DNA of 15,622 nucleotides from Deltaproteobacteria bacterium (GTDB taxonomy: Bacteria; Myxococcota; Polyangia; Polyangiales; B10-G4). A program made the position numbers and the translations under genes. Shown piece after piece: positions 6,923 through 15,466 of this stretch. The DNA lies in the NCBI GenBank assembly GCA_019312705.1, contig JAFDCW010000187.1:1-15622 (forward strand), given 5' to 3'. The notes under the pieces are model-generated. The model was given only the letters and a program-made list of their open reading frames with translations. It ran no database searches and had not been told where the DNA came from. The first letter of the stretch is position 1. Every line of letters begins with the position of its first letter.

Positions 6923-6928
6923 TATACT
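6923..6928 (+). promoter_or_regulatory. Candidate -10 box (TATACT) of the kinase gene in the divergent gap
   Basis: TATACT is one base from the consensus -10 and sits 21 nt before the kinase ATG at 6950. No good -35 is visible 16-19 nt upstream. The surrounding GAGGTATACTC is nearly palindromic and also lies against the start of the minus-strand small gene, so it could serve both directions. Confidence 0.4.
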
Positions 6929-6949
6929 CGCCGCCGTTCGGAACGCGCG

Positions 6950-9900
6950 ATGCGAAGTGACCCTGGCATGGACAGAGCGGGCCCCGACCGCGTCGGCGAT
7001 TGGGTCCTTGGCGAGGCGCTCGGCCAAGGAGGGGCCGGCGTCGTCTTCGCGGCCACTCACCACGACACGGGCGTGCACGCTGCGGTCAAGCTCGCCCACC
7101 GGGAAGCAGGGACCGTACGCAACCACTGGTTTCAGCGGGAGGCGGGCCTGGCCGCGCGACTGCGCCATCCGAATATCGTCGCGCTGATCGAGTGGGGCTT
7201 CGAGGACGACCGGCCATATCTCGTCTACGAGCGAGTCGACGGGCCGGACCTCGAGGAGGTGGCAAACTCGCTCACCCTCGACGAGATCATTCGCCTCGGT
7301 GGCCACCTGCTCGCGGCCCTGGGCTACGCCCACGACGCCGGCGTCGTGCACTGCGATGTCACGCCCTCGAACGTGATGGTCGATGAGCGGGGCGTCGCCA
7401 AGCTGACGGACTTCGGCCTCGCACGCGCCCGGAACGAATCGGGCACACGGCGCCTCGGGGGGCATCGATTGATCAGCGGCACGCCCGGCTACCTGAGCCC
7501 CGAACAGGCGACCGGTGTGGGCAGCCCCGGCCCCGCGAGCGACCTCTTCGGCTGCGGTGCGGTCCTCTACCGAATGCTCTCCGGGGACGCCCCCTACAGC
7601 GGCCAAACCGCCGTCGAGATCGTCGAAAAGACGCTCTCCATCGCCCCGGCCCCAATGCGACCACGGAGCGGGCTGCGCGCTCCGGCGGGCCTCAGGGAGG
7701 TCGTGGAACGGCTGCTCGCCCGTGACCCTGGCAAGCGATACTCGTCGGCCGCTCGCGCCGCTGCGGCCTGGCACGAGGCCTCGAAGACGGTGCCAGCCCG
7801 AGCTGGCTCACAGCGCCCCCCTGCGCTCAGCGAGCCTGGACTGCAATCGATGCAGACCATGCTGGCCCAAGACGTTCAGCGCGCCTCACCCGGCGACGCC
7901 GACGGGTTCTCCACCCAGCGGGCGTCGCCAGCGCGCGTCACTCGCCGGACGACCCTCGGCGGCAAGGTCGAGCGGCTGCGTCGTCCTCGCCTGGCGGAGG
8001 CGGTCCTGCACGCGCTCGGAACTGATCTCGGCCGCGTGGTATCGGTGGTCGGTCCCCGAGGCGCGGGGCTCGACGACGTCCCGGTCGCTCTACGGGCCAA
8101 GCTCGAGGAACGCGGTGTTCGCACCTGTTTCGTGCGGGGTCGTCTGGGCGGCGCTTGCGCGCCGTTCCAGGCGTTGGCGGGGGTCGTCCTCGATTCGCTC
8201 GGCGCCTCTCACGACGACAGCCTGCGCCGCGCCATCGAGCGACTGGTCGAGGGCATTCGGGCGACGGGCCTCGAGGACACGCAGTGGGGCCGAGACGCCC
8301 TCGTGGGCGGCTTGCTGGGGGTCGGCCCGACCGGCGCGATGAGCACGGCGGTCATGGAAGCCTATGCCGTTTGCGACGCCATTCTCGACCCGGACCGGCG
8401 CCCGGTCGTGATCGTCGTCGCCGACGCGGACGGTGTCGACAGCGGCACGACGGACGTCATCCGCGCGCTGACCGAGCGGGCCACGGGAGGTGTCGGCGCC
8501 GTCCTGCTGCGCAACGTATCTCAGGTGGGCCCCGACGAAGTGCGGATCGACGCCGAGGTCCCGGACGCTGGGAGCCTCGACGACCTCTGGGACCGCCTCT
8601 GCCCCGGGGCGCCGGAGCCGCGACCGGCCGCCGACTCGTCAGCGGATCTCGCGCCGCTCGCGGCCGCGGTGTCGTCGCGCAATCGCGACATCGCCGGCTT
8701 CGTCCGGGACCTCGCCCCCTACCCCCTCGCGCTCCTGCGCGCGGCCGCGGCCTTCGGTGGCGACGTTCCCAAACGCGGCGCTCAGGCGATGGCTCGGGGC
8801 TTCACCGGCGAGGACGATGATCGGGAGGCCCTCTCAGATCTGTCCCAGAGGGGCATCCTGACCGAGACGCAGGGCTCGTGCGCGCGCCAGGAGCCGTGGC
8901 TCCGCCTCGAATCTCCGGCACTCGCCGAGCACCTACTGGGCGAGCTGCCCGAAGCCACACGACGAGAGTTCTTCGCGGCCGCGGCGCAGTGGCTATGCCG
9001 CTACTGCCTGGACGACTCGGCGATCAATCAGGCCCGCGTGGCGACGCTCGCGGCGGCGGCTGGGCTCGCCGGCAGCGCCGCCTACGCCCTGACCGAAGCT
9101 GCGCGCATCGAGCTCGAATCCGGGCGCCTGCAGTCGGCTGCACCCTACCTAGACCGAGCGACGGCCTTGGCGGTCGGAGATGCCGCCGACGCGATCGACC
9201 ACGCGCGTGCCCACCGGTGGCTTGCGGAGGCAGCTCTCGCCGCGGGGCGAACCACCGACGCGGACACCCACGTGGCCGCGGCGCTCGCGGTCATCGAAGA
9301 CGGCCGCCCGGTCATGGCGGCGAAGCTCCTCCACTGCCGGGCGGATGCCGCCGTACAGGCGGGGAACCTCGAGGCGGGCCTCGGCTACCTCGAGGAGGCC
9401 CTCAATGCCCTCGGCGAGGTCGGCGACCCGATGGAGCTCGCGCGGGTCCACTCCTTGATGGGTTGGGTTCTCGGCTATCGGCTGGGGCGCAACGAAGAAG
9501 GCATCACCCACGGGCAGCGCGCCCTCGATGTCGCGGCGCGAATCTCCGCGCCAGCGTTCCGGGCGTCGTTGTGCGGCCGCCTCGGCGCCAACTACCTGCG
9601 CGCCGGCGACTGGGACGGGCAGCTCGAGACGAACCGGAAGGACCTCGCCCTGTCCACCGCGGCCCGCGACACCGCGGGCATCGTTCGCGCGCATATCAAT
9701 ATCGGCGTCTGCCTGCACAACCGAGGCTTCCTCGACCTCGCCCGGCAACACACGGAAGAGGCCCGCGACCTCGCCCAGCGCGTGGGCGCTGCCGGGGCGC
9801 GACAGATCGCGGACAACAACTTGGCGATGATCGCCCTCGACGATGGACGCGGGCAGGACGTCGAGGGCCACGTCGCGGCGATCTTCGAGACCGCCGCGAG

Positions 9901-10318
9901 AATAGGACACCACCGCGCCTTCGCCGAGACCCACGTCACGGTCGCGCGCCTCGCGACCCGCCGCGGCGACTACGATTCGGCGGCCGAGAGCCTAACCCGC
10001 GCCGCCGAAGTCTCGGACGTCGCCGACCTCGAAGTCACACGACGGGCCGGCGCGCTGCTCGAACTCGCGCGCGGCAACGCCGCGGCAGCCTCGGCGCAGA
10101 TCGACCAGGTGCTGTCCACCGAGGCGCACGACCCCTACGAGCGCGCCCTCAGCCAAATCACTCACGGAGCCGTGTTGCGAGCGTTGAGCAATCACGACGA
10201 AGCGGCACGCGTCGAGGCTGACGCAGACCGGCTCTTCATGGCTCTCGGGGCGGACCCACGGCTCGAACGGCGCAGGTGGGGGGGCGGCGATGTACACGAG
10301 GACATCGCAATTCGATAG
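6950..10318 (+). CDS. Ser/Thr protein kinase with degenerate NTPase-like middle and TPR-like repeats (PknK-type architecture)
   Basis: 1122 residues from ATG 6950; ATG 6968 is an equally possible start. Upstream in-frame starts lie before the -10 box and are unlikely. Kinase domain about 15-275: glycine loop GQGGAG (25-30), Lys47 in AAVKLA, Glu64, catalytic loop H134-C135-D136-V-T138-P-S-N141, D154-F-G, and SPE (183-185). The HRD arginine is Cys and the usual catalytic-loop lysine is Thr, so it is a non-RD kinase with an altered loop. After a Ser/Thr/Gln-rich linker, residues about 341-640 resemble an AAA/STAND NTPase. Its P-loop reads GPRGAGLDD (368-376), without the Lys-Ser/Thr, and the Walker B position reads VVIVVADAD. 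Residues about 660-1110 are tandem helical pairs of TPR type. No membrane segment, so cytoplasmic. Targets unknown; the next gene is an ECF sigma factor, separated by 92 bp. Confidence 0.9.
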   Translation: MRSDPGMDRAGPDRVGDWVLGEALGQGGAGVVFAATHHDTGVHAAVKLAHREAGTVRNHWFQREAGLAARLRHPNIVALIEWGFEDDRPYLVYERVDGPDLEEVANSLTLDEIIRLGGHLLAALGYAHDAGVVHCDVTPSNVMVDERGVAKLTDFGLARARNESGTRRLGGHRLISGTPGYLSPEQATGVGSPGPASDLFGCGAVLYRMLSGDAPYSGQTAVEIVEKTLSIAPAPMRPRSGLRAPAGLREVVERLLARDPGKRYSSAARAAAAWHEASKTVPARAGSQRPPALSEPGLQSMQTMLAQDVQRASPGDADGFSTQRASPARVTRRTTLGGKVERLRRPRLAEAVLHALGTDLGRVVSVVGPRGAGLDDVPVALRAKLEERGVRTCFVRGRLGGACAPFQALAGVVLDSLGASHDDSLRRAIERLVEGIRATGLEDTQWGRDALVGGLLGVGPTGAMSTAVMEAYAVCDAILDPDRRPVVIVVADADGVDSGTTDVIRALTERATGGVGAVLLRNVSQVGPDEVRIDAEVPDAGSLDDLWDRLCPGAPEPRPAADSSADLAPLAAAVSSRNRDIAGFVRDLAPYPLALLRAAAAFGGDVPKRGAQAMARGFTGEDDDREALSDLSQRGILTETQGSCARQEPWLRLESPALAEHLLGELPEATRREFFAAAAQWLCRYCLDDSAINQARVATLAAAAGLAGSAAYALTEAARIELESGRLQSAAPYLDRATALAVGDAADAIDHARAHRWLAEAALAAGRTTDADTHVAAALAVIEDGRPVMAAKLLHCRADAAVQAGNLEAGLGYLEEALNALGEVGDPMELARVHSLMGWVLGYRLGRNEEGITHGQRALDVAARISAPAFRASLCGRLGANYLRAGDWDGQLETNRKDLALSTAARDTAGIVRAHINIGVCLHNRGFLDLARQHTEEARDLAQRVGAAGARQIADNNLAMIALDDGRGQDVEGHVAAIFETAARIGHHRAFAETHVTVARLATRRGDYDSAAESLTRAAEVSDVADLEVTRRAGALLELARGNAAAASAQIDQVLSTEAHDPYERALSQITHGAVLRALSNHDEAARVEADADRLFMALGADPRLERRRWGGGDVHEDIAIR

Positions 10319-10410
10319 CGGCGGCGACAAAGCGACCCGCATACGAAAAAATCGGTCACATATTCCCGGTACCCTCCCTCTCATGGTTCGTGCTGGCCGA
10401 AGCGAAGCCG

Positions 10411-10956
10411 ATGGGAGCTGAAGAAGAGCCCGTCGTGGCGTTGATTCGGCGTGGCGCCCTCGAGGAGGCCGCCACGCTCTGCGTACGCGAGCACGCCCAC
10501 GCCATCGGCAGGCTCTCCATGGCGATGCTCGGCAACCAGGCCGAGGCCGAGGAGGCCGTCCAGGAGACCTTCCTCTCGGCCCACCGGGCGATAGGCCAGT
10601 TCCGAGGAGAGAGCCGGGTTCGGGCTTGGCTCTTCACGATCGCGCGGCGCATCTGCGCCCGACGCCTCGCCCTCCGGGTCCGCGACGGCAAGCGCCTCCT
10701 CCTCGCTCGGGAGACCATCTCCGACGTGGCATCGCCCCTCGAGCTCGCCGATGAGGCGCGGCGGGCCCGCTCGGTGCGCGCGGCCCTCGCCAAGCTCAAG
10801 CCCTCGGAGCGCGAGATCCTCCTGCTCCGCTATCAGTCAGGGCTGAGCTTCCGGGAGGTCGTCGAGGTCTCGGGGCTTCGACCAGCTGCAGCCCGCAAAC
10901 GAACGAGCCGTGCTCTGGCACGCCTTCGAACCCTCTTGAAGCACGAGGTCGAATAA
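10411..10956 (+). CDS. ECF-type RNA polymerase sigma factor
   Basis: 181 residues from ATG 10411; GTG 10390 is an alternative start. Neither has a strong Shine-Dalgarno. Region sigma2 spans about 25-85, with the signatures GNQAEAEEAVQETFL and FRGESRVRAWLFTIARR. Region sigma4 spans about 120-176, with LKPSEREILLLRYQSGLSFREV followed by an HTH ending AAARKRTSRALARL. Regions 1.1 and 3 are absent, as in group IV sigma factors, which redirect RNA polymerase to stress or envelope regulons. The stop TAA (10954-10956) shares its last A with the ATG of the following FecR-vWA gene, a tight coupling typical of an ECF sigma and its anti-sigma factor. The 92-bp gap after the kinase holds an A-tract and a GGTACC palindrome but no promoter I would defend. 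Confidence 0.93.
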   Translation: MGAEEEPVVALIRRGALEEAATLCVREHAHAIGRLSMAMLGNQAEAEEAVQETFLSAHRAIGQFRGESRVRAWLFTIARRICARRLALRVRDGKRLLLARETISDVASPLELADEARRARSVRAALAKLKPSEREILLLRYQSGLSFREVVEVSGLRPAAARKRTSRALARLRTLLKHEVE

Positions 10957-11141
10957 TGAAAGGGCAGGACGACGAAGGACAGTTCTGGGACGACTTCATG
11001 GATGTCGTCGAGGGGGACCCGGCGGCCTCGCCGACTCGGCCGACCATCGGGACGCCCGCTTCGAGGGCGAGCACGCGGTGCAGAGGCTCGGTGAGGCCGG
11101 GAACGATTGGAGCCCCCGGGCGGATCTGGAGGAGCGCTTGA
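10956..11141 (+). CDS. N-terminal piece of the FecR/vWA protein, out of frame with the rest
   Basis: ATG 10956 overlaps the sigma-factor stop and begins MKGQDDEGQFWDDFMDVVEG, an acidic cytoplasmic N-terminus plausible for an anti-sigma-type protein. Codons up to about 11015 have GC-rich third positions. Beyond that, this frame turns Arg/Ser/Thr/Pro-rich and stops at 11141. The +2 frame from about 11018 (GGLADSADHRDARFEGEHAVQRLG) takes over the coding signature. One extra base in the G5 run at 11012-11016 would join the two into a single protein of about 1481 residues. As sequenced, this 61-residue product is unlikely to be functional alone. Confidence 0.5.
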   Translation: MKGQDDEGQFWDDFMDVVEGDPAASPTRPTIGTPASRASTRCRGSVRPGTIGAPGRIWRSA

Positions 11142-14100
11142 TCGCCGCGATCGAGGCGCAGGCGGCGAGTGCCGGAGAAGCGCCGAAGCGCCCGGCCCCG
11201 GAGCTCCAGGCGGTCGAGGATCGACCCGGCGGCGAAGGGCCGATCAGCCCAGCGGCGAGGGAAGAGAGGCCGCGCTCTGTCGTGGCCATACCCAGCGGCC
11301 GGGGGAAGCTCCTGGGGTTCGGGGTGGTGGCTGCGGCGGCCCTGGTCGGATTGTCCTTCGTCGGGCTGCGGCTGCTTGGCCCCGACGGCGAGGGTCAGCC
11401 CGACGTCCAGGTCGCCGAGGTTCTTTCGGGCTCCATCGTGGCCATCGCCCAGGCAGGGGAGAGCAGCGGCGCTGGCGTGCAGGTCCGACCCCTCGATGGA
11501 GCGCCCTTCGCAGCGGCGGTCGCCGGGGCCGTCCTCGAACCGGGCGCCACGGTGCGGACCGATGAGCGAACGAGGGCCGTAATCACCCTCTCCGAGGGGA
11601 CGAAGGTGACGCTCAATCACAGCACCGAGCTGACTCTCACCGCGAGCGCTCCCCGAAGCTTGAGACTCACGGGGGGAGAGTTGGTAGCCGACGTAGCCCA
11701 TTTGGCGGACGGCCCCCGGGCGCTCTTCGAGACGCCGATGGGGCGGGTGGAGGTCCTCGGTACGAAGCTCCAGCTCACCGCGGGCGAGGACTCCACGGTG
11801 GTGAGGGTCCTCCGCGGCGCCGTCCTGGCGCATGCGGAGCTCGGTGCCCCGGTGCATGTGAGCGCAGGCCAGGAAGGCATCCTCGACCGGGACGGCCCGG
11901 CGTCGGTGGAGCCGGCGGTCAATTTGGCCGCCCGGGTCGGCTGGTCCGAGTTCGACGACTCGCCGACCGCCGGAGCGGCCATTGTCGGCCTCGGCGAGCT
12001 CCGGGCTCGGCGCCCCGGCGAGGCAGAAGATCAGGAGCGCCCTCTCTTCCTCGCCGAGCACAAGGTGCAGGTTCGAATCGTGGGCAACGTCGCACGCACG
12101 GAGATCGAGCAGACCTTCCGGAACGACGGCGACCACACCCTCGAGGGTATCTACAGCTTTCCCCTCCCGGCGGACGCCCAGATAGCCAGCCTCGCCCTCG
12201 AGGTCGACGGTGAGTGGGAGCGCGGCGCGTTCGTTTCCCGCGACCGGGGGCAGCAGATCTGGCGCGGCGTCATCCGCAACGCCACACCGGAGACCGAGCG
12301 TCAACGCAACGAGGAGTTCATCTGGGTTCCCGGTCCGTGGCGCGATCCAGCGCTGCTCGAATGGCAGCAGGGTGGTCAATTTCAGCTGCGCATCTTCCCG
12401 ATCCCGGCCCACGGGGCGCGGAGGATCCGGCTGTCCTACACCCAGACGATCGGCCCCGCCGGTCGAGGGCGCCGGTACGTCTATCCACTGCCCCACACGG
12501 CTGATGCCTCCCTCAAGGTGGGGCGCTTCGAAGCGAACGTGCGGATCGCCGGCGTCGACCCAGAGGCTCCCCCCGGGGGAGGTGCATACCCGATGGAGCG
12601 CTCGACCGAGGGGACGGGCACGCGCCTCGCCTTCGCCGCGACGGACTTCCTTCCGGCGGGGGACCTGACCATCGACTACCGGCTCCCGAACGAAGACTCG
12701 GAGCTGCGCTCGTGGACCTACCGGGGCACGGCGACAGTGCCGCCGGCGGCACAGAGCCGTGAAGGTGAGCCGGAGGTCGTCGAAGCGCAGCGTGAGTTCC
12801 ACGAGGACCGTCGCCCTTACGTTCTGTTCGCGCTTCGCCCCGACATCCCCGTGGTCGAGAGGCCTGAGTCTCGCGACTACGTGCTCGTGATCGACTCGAG
12901 CCAGTCGATGACCGGTGAGCGTTGGCAGCGCGCATCTCAGCTCGCCTCGAGGCTCGTCGCCGATATGGACCGCCGTGACCGCTTCAGCGTGCTCGCATGC
13001 GACGCGACCTGTCGGGCCTTCGATGACGCGCCAGGGCAGCCCTCGGTGCGGGCCGCGCGTCGCCTCGAGGGGTGGCTGGGCGCAATCCGTCCCGCCGGGG
13101 CCAGTGACCTGGTCGAGGCCCTCCGCGAAGGTGCCCGCGCTGCCGGCGCCGCCCGAGATGACCGCCGGAGCGTGCACGTCATCTACCTCGGCGACGGAAT
13201 GAGCACCGCCGGTTACCGCCGAGCTTCCTCCGTTGCCGCAGAGGTTCGTCCGCTCGCCGCCGACCCGCAGATCCGTGTCTCCACCGTAGGCATCGGCGGC
13301 GACGCCGACGCCCTCGTTTTGCGGGCCGTTGCCCGGGCGGGCGGCGGCCACCACGTCCCCTATGTGCCGGGAGAGCGCCTGGGTTCAGCGGCCCTCGCGA
13401 TATTGGAGACGACCTTCGGGGCGAGCCTCGAAGATGTCTCCCTCCGGATGCCCGAGGGGGTCGTCGACGTGGTGCCACGCGAACTCCCCGCGATTCGGGC
13501 CGGAGAAGAGATCCTCGTCGTGGGCCGGCTCACGACGAATGAGGTCCGCGGCGAAGTGGTACTGACCGGCCGAGTTGGGGACGAAAGCTTCGAGGACCGT
13601 CATCCGGTAACGCTCACGGCGACCACGTCCGAGGGCAATGCGTTCGTGCCGCGCCTCTGGGCTGGGAAGACTATCGAGGAGCTGGAGTTCGCGGGCAAGG
13701 CCGACGGTCGAGCGACCATCGTTGCATTGTCGAAGGCCTTCGGGGTCATGTCGCGACACACGTCTCTCCTCGTCCTCGAGAGCGAGGCCATGTTTCGAGC
13801 CTTCGGTGTCGACCGCGCGCGACCAAGCGTCGAGTGGAGCGGCGAAGAAGAGATGGTCGTCGGTGATTCCGGGGGCAACGAAGAAGTGGCCGGGAATCGA
13901 TTGCGCGGCCTGCTTGGGGCCGCGGGCGGGAATACGTCCAACTTCAGGTCCGTGCTCGGCGCGCGTGGGATGACGATGGGCTCCGCGTCGAGCGGGGGAC
14001 TCAGCGCAATCGCCCGTGGGTCGGCGTCGGGCGGGAATCGCCTCGGGGGCCACGATCGGCTTCGACCGCAGGTGAGGAGCGCCACGCCCCGGGTGAGCGG

Positions 14101-15400
14101 CAGCCTCTCGCGCGATCAAACCCAACGTGTCATTCGCGCCCATACGAACGCCATCCGGGCTTGCTACGAGCGCTCGCTCCAGCGCGACCCGGGCCTCCAA
14201 GGTCGCGTCACGATCCAGTGGAGGATCGCTGCCTCGGGCGCCGTCGCGAGCGCTCGCGTCGCGTCCTCGACCCTGCGCAACTCGGCGGCCGAGAGCTGTA
14301 TCGTGCGGCGCATCCAGAGGATGCGGTTCCCGAGGCCCGCGGGGGGCGGCAGCGTCACGGTGAGCTATCCGTTCATCTTCGCCACCAACGCGTCGGGCCG
14401 CTCGGCTGACATCGCTAGCGCGCCCCAGCCCCCCCCGCCCCCAAACAGGCGGGGAGGCCAATTCATGCGCCGGGAGCGCTACTTCGTGGGCAGCATCCGC
14501 ACCGGCGATGCCCCCGGGTCCGCAGACCGGAGACGCGTCGAGGCGGCGGAGGCCGCGCTTCGAGAGAATCCCGACAGCCGCGACCGGCACCGGGCCCTCG
14601 CGCGCGCCTTGTCGCGGGCAGGCAGGATCGACGAGGCCCTCGCCTCGGTGCAGCAGTGGATCGAAAGGGACGAGCGCGATCCTGAGGCGCTCACTCTCCT
14701 GGCGGACCTCGTCGGCCGCGAGGGCGAGCGCGCTCGAGCCATCCGGCTGCTCTCGGGGGTCGTCGACCTCGCCCCCGACAACATCGTGCTCCAGGAGCGC
14801 CTCGCCCGGGCCTTTGCCCGAGCCGGGATGCCCGCGCGTGCGTGCTCCCACCGAGTGGCGCTGGCCGAGATCCAGAGCGAGGACGCCGAGGCCGTCGCCA
14901 ATGCAGTGCGTTGCGAGCGGGAGCTCGGCCACGGAGACGCGGCCGGCCGCTGGCTCTCCGCGCTAGCCGACGACGACGCGCGGACCCGAGCGGCGGAGCT
15001 CGCAGGTCGACCGCCTGCGCGGGAGCGGGTTCGAACGGGCGGGGCGGGGCGGGCCCTCGCCCTCGATGCCCGCTGGGAGGGCGAGGTCGATGTCGACCTG
15101 ACTGTCGTGACCCCCCAGGGCACCCGCCTCTCGTGGCTCGGCGGTCGCAGGACCGTCAGGGGCGAGGACGGGACCACCTTCGGCCGCGAGAGCCTCGGCC
15201 TGCGCCGGGCATCCGCCGGCAGCTACCTCCTCGAGGTAACTCGCGCGCGCGCCGATGATCACACCCCGGTCGAAGGCACCATTCGCGTCCGGCTCTTCGG
15301 CGAATCACGCACCATCCCCTTCCGCCTCGACGGTGAGGTCCGTAGCTCCGTCGCCCGCCTCGTCGTCGAGCGCCGTACCCGGATCGTCCCGGCGCGCTGA
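11078..15400 (+). CDS. Membrane-anchored FecR-VIT-vWA-AgmX/PglI-TPR multidomain protein, putative anti-sigma/sensor partner
   Basis: 1440 residues from GTG 11078, probably about 1481 from ATG 10956 if the frameshift is corrected. Order, numbered from 11078: cytoplasmic segment 1-77; one membrane helix about 78-100 (KLLGFGVVAAAALVGLSFVG); FecR-like beta domain about 115-285 (ETPMGRVEVLGTKLQL, VVRVLRGAV); VIT domain about 315-460 (TEIEQTFRNDGDHTLEGIYSFPLP); vWA about 578-785 with MIDAS residues D606-x-S608-x-S610, Ser676 in the Thr position, and D706. A Gly/Ser-rich linker (930-1005) leads to an AgmX/PglI-type domain about 1010-1102 (IRACYERSLQRDPGLQG, YPFIF). Then come a Pro-rich hinge (1115-1125), TPR-like helices about 1150-1310, and a beta-rich end (DUF2135-like, tentative). 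FecR proteins pass envelope signals to ECF sigma factors; the 1-bp overlap with such a gene supports that role here. VIT and vWA domains suggest metal-dependent protein binding in the periplasm. Confidence 0.88.
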   Translation: MQRLGEAGNDWSPRADLEERLIAAIEAQAASAGEAPKRPAPELQAVEDRPGGEGPISPAAREERPRSVVAIPSGRGKLLGFGVVAAAALVGLSFVGLRLLGPDGEGQPDVQVAEVLSGSIVAIAQAGESSGAGVQVRPLDGAPFAAAVAGAVLEPGATVRTDERTRAVITLSEGTKVTLNHSTELTLTASAPRSLRLTGGELVADVAHLADGPRALFETPMGRVEVLGTKLQLTAGEDSTVVRVLRGAVLAHAELGAPVHVSAGQEGILDRDGPASVEPAVNLAARVGWSEFDDSPTAGAAIVGLGELRARRPGEAEDQERPLFLAEHKVQVRIVGNVARTEIEQTFRNDGDHTLEGIYSFPLPADAQIASLALEVDGEWERGAFVSRDRGQQIWRGVIRNATPETERQRNEEFIWVPGPWRDPALLEWQQGGQFQLRIFPIPAHGARRIRLSYTQTIGPAGRGRRYVYPLPHTADASLKVGRFEANVRIAGVDPEAPPGGGAYPMERSTEGTGTRLAFAATDFLPAGDLTIDYRLPNEDSELRSWTYRGTATVPPAAQSREGEPEVVEAQREFHEDRRPYVLFALRPDIPVVERPESRDYVLVIDSSQSMTGERWQRASQLASRLVADMDRRDRFSVLACDATCRAFDDAPGQPSVRAARRLEGWLGAIRPAGASDLVEALREGARAAGAARDDRRSVHVIYLGDGMSTAGYRRASSVAAEVRPLAADPQIRVSTVGIGGDADALVLRAVARAGGGHHVPYVPGERLGSAALAILETTFGASLEDVSLRMPEGVVDVVPRELPAIRAGEEILVVGRLTTNEVRGEVVLTGRVGDESFEDRHPVTLTATTSEGNAFVPRLWAGKTIEELEFAGKADGRATIVALSKAFGVMSRHTSLLVLESEAMFRAFGVDRARPSVEWSGEEEMVVGDSGGNEEVAGNRLRGLLGAAGGNTSNFRSVLGARGMTMGSASSGGLSAIARGSASGGNRLGGHDRLRPQVRSATPRVSGSLSRDQTQRVIRAHTNAIRACYERSLQRDPGLQGRVTIQWRIAASGAVASARVASSTLRNSAAESCIVRRIQRMRFPRPAGGGSVTVSYPFIFATNASGRSADIASAPQPPPPPNRRGGQFMRRERYFVGSIRTGDAPGSADRRRVEAAEAALRENPDSRDRHRALARALSRAGRIDEALASVQQWIERDERDPEALTLLADLVGREGERARAIRLLSGVVDLAPDNIVLQERLARAFARAGMPARACSHRVALAEIQSEDAEAVANAVRCERELGHGDAAGRWLSALADDDARTRAAELAGRPPARERVRTGGAGRALALDARWEGEVDVDLTVVTPQGTRLSWLGGRRTVRGEDGTTFGRESLGLRRASAGSYLLEVTRARADDHTPVEGTIRVRLFGESRTIPFRLDGEVRSSVARLVVERRTRIVPAR

Positions 15401-15414
15401 GAGGTAGAAGCGCA

Positions 15415-15431
15415 GGCCCCGCGGAGGGGCC
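15415..15431. terminator. GC-rich hairpin between convergent genes (possible terminator)
   Basis: GGCCCC (15415-15420), loop GCGGA, GGGGCC (15426-15431) form a perfect 6-bp stem 14 nt after the vWA protein's stop and between two convergent genes. No T-tract follows on either strand, so termination is only suggested by position and stem strength. Confidence 0.35.
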
Positions 15432-15466
15432 GCCGGTCGTCCCGGGGCGCGGAGGGCTGCCGTGGG

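Noticed and set aside
6857..6949. Longer N-terminus for the kinase from the first in-frame start
   Set aside because: It would overlap the divergent small gene, begins before the TATACT box, and encodes Arg/Ser/Thr-rich sequence unlike a kinase N-terminus.
6446..7774. Minus-strand open frame spanning the 154-aa gene, the gap and the kinase N-terminus
   Set aside because: Different frame from the credible small gene, Arg/Pro/Gly-rich, and antisense to the kinase catalytic core.
10319..10410. ECF-type autoregulated promoter before the sigma gene
   Set aside because: No GGAAC/GTC-like pair or other convincing -35/-10 pair is present; only an A-tract and a GGTACC palindrome.
10796..13354. Very long minus-strand open frame (852 codons) antisense to the sigma and FecR/vWA genes
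   Set aside because: It runs across two well-supported plus-strand genes, has no recognisable domain, and long antisense frames are expected at this GC content.
13385..14932. Minus-strand open frame of 515 codons
   Set aside because: Lies wholly antisense to the vWA, AgmX/PglI and TPR coding region and shows no domain.
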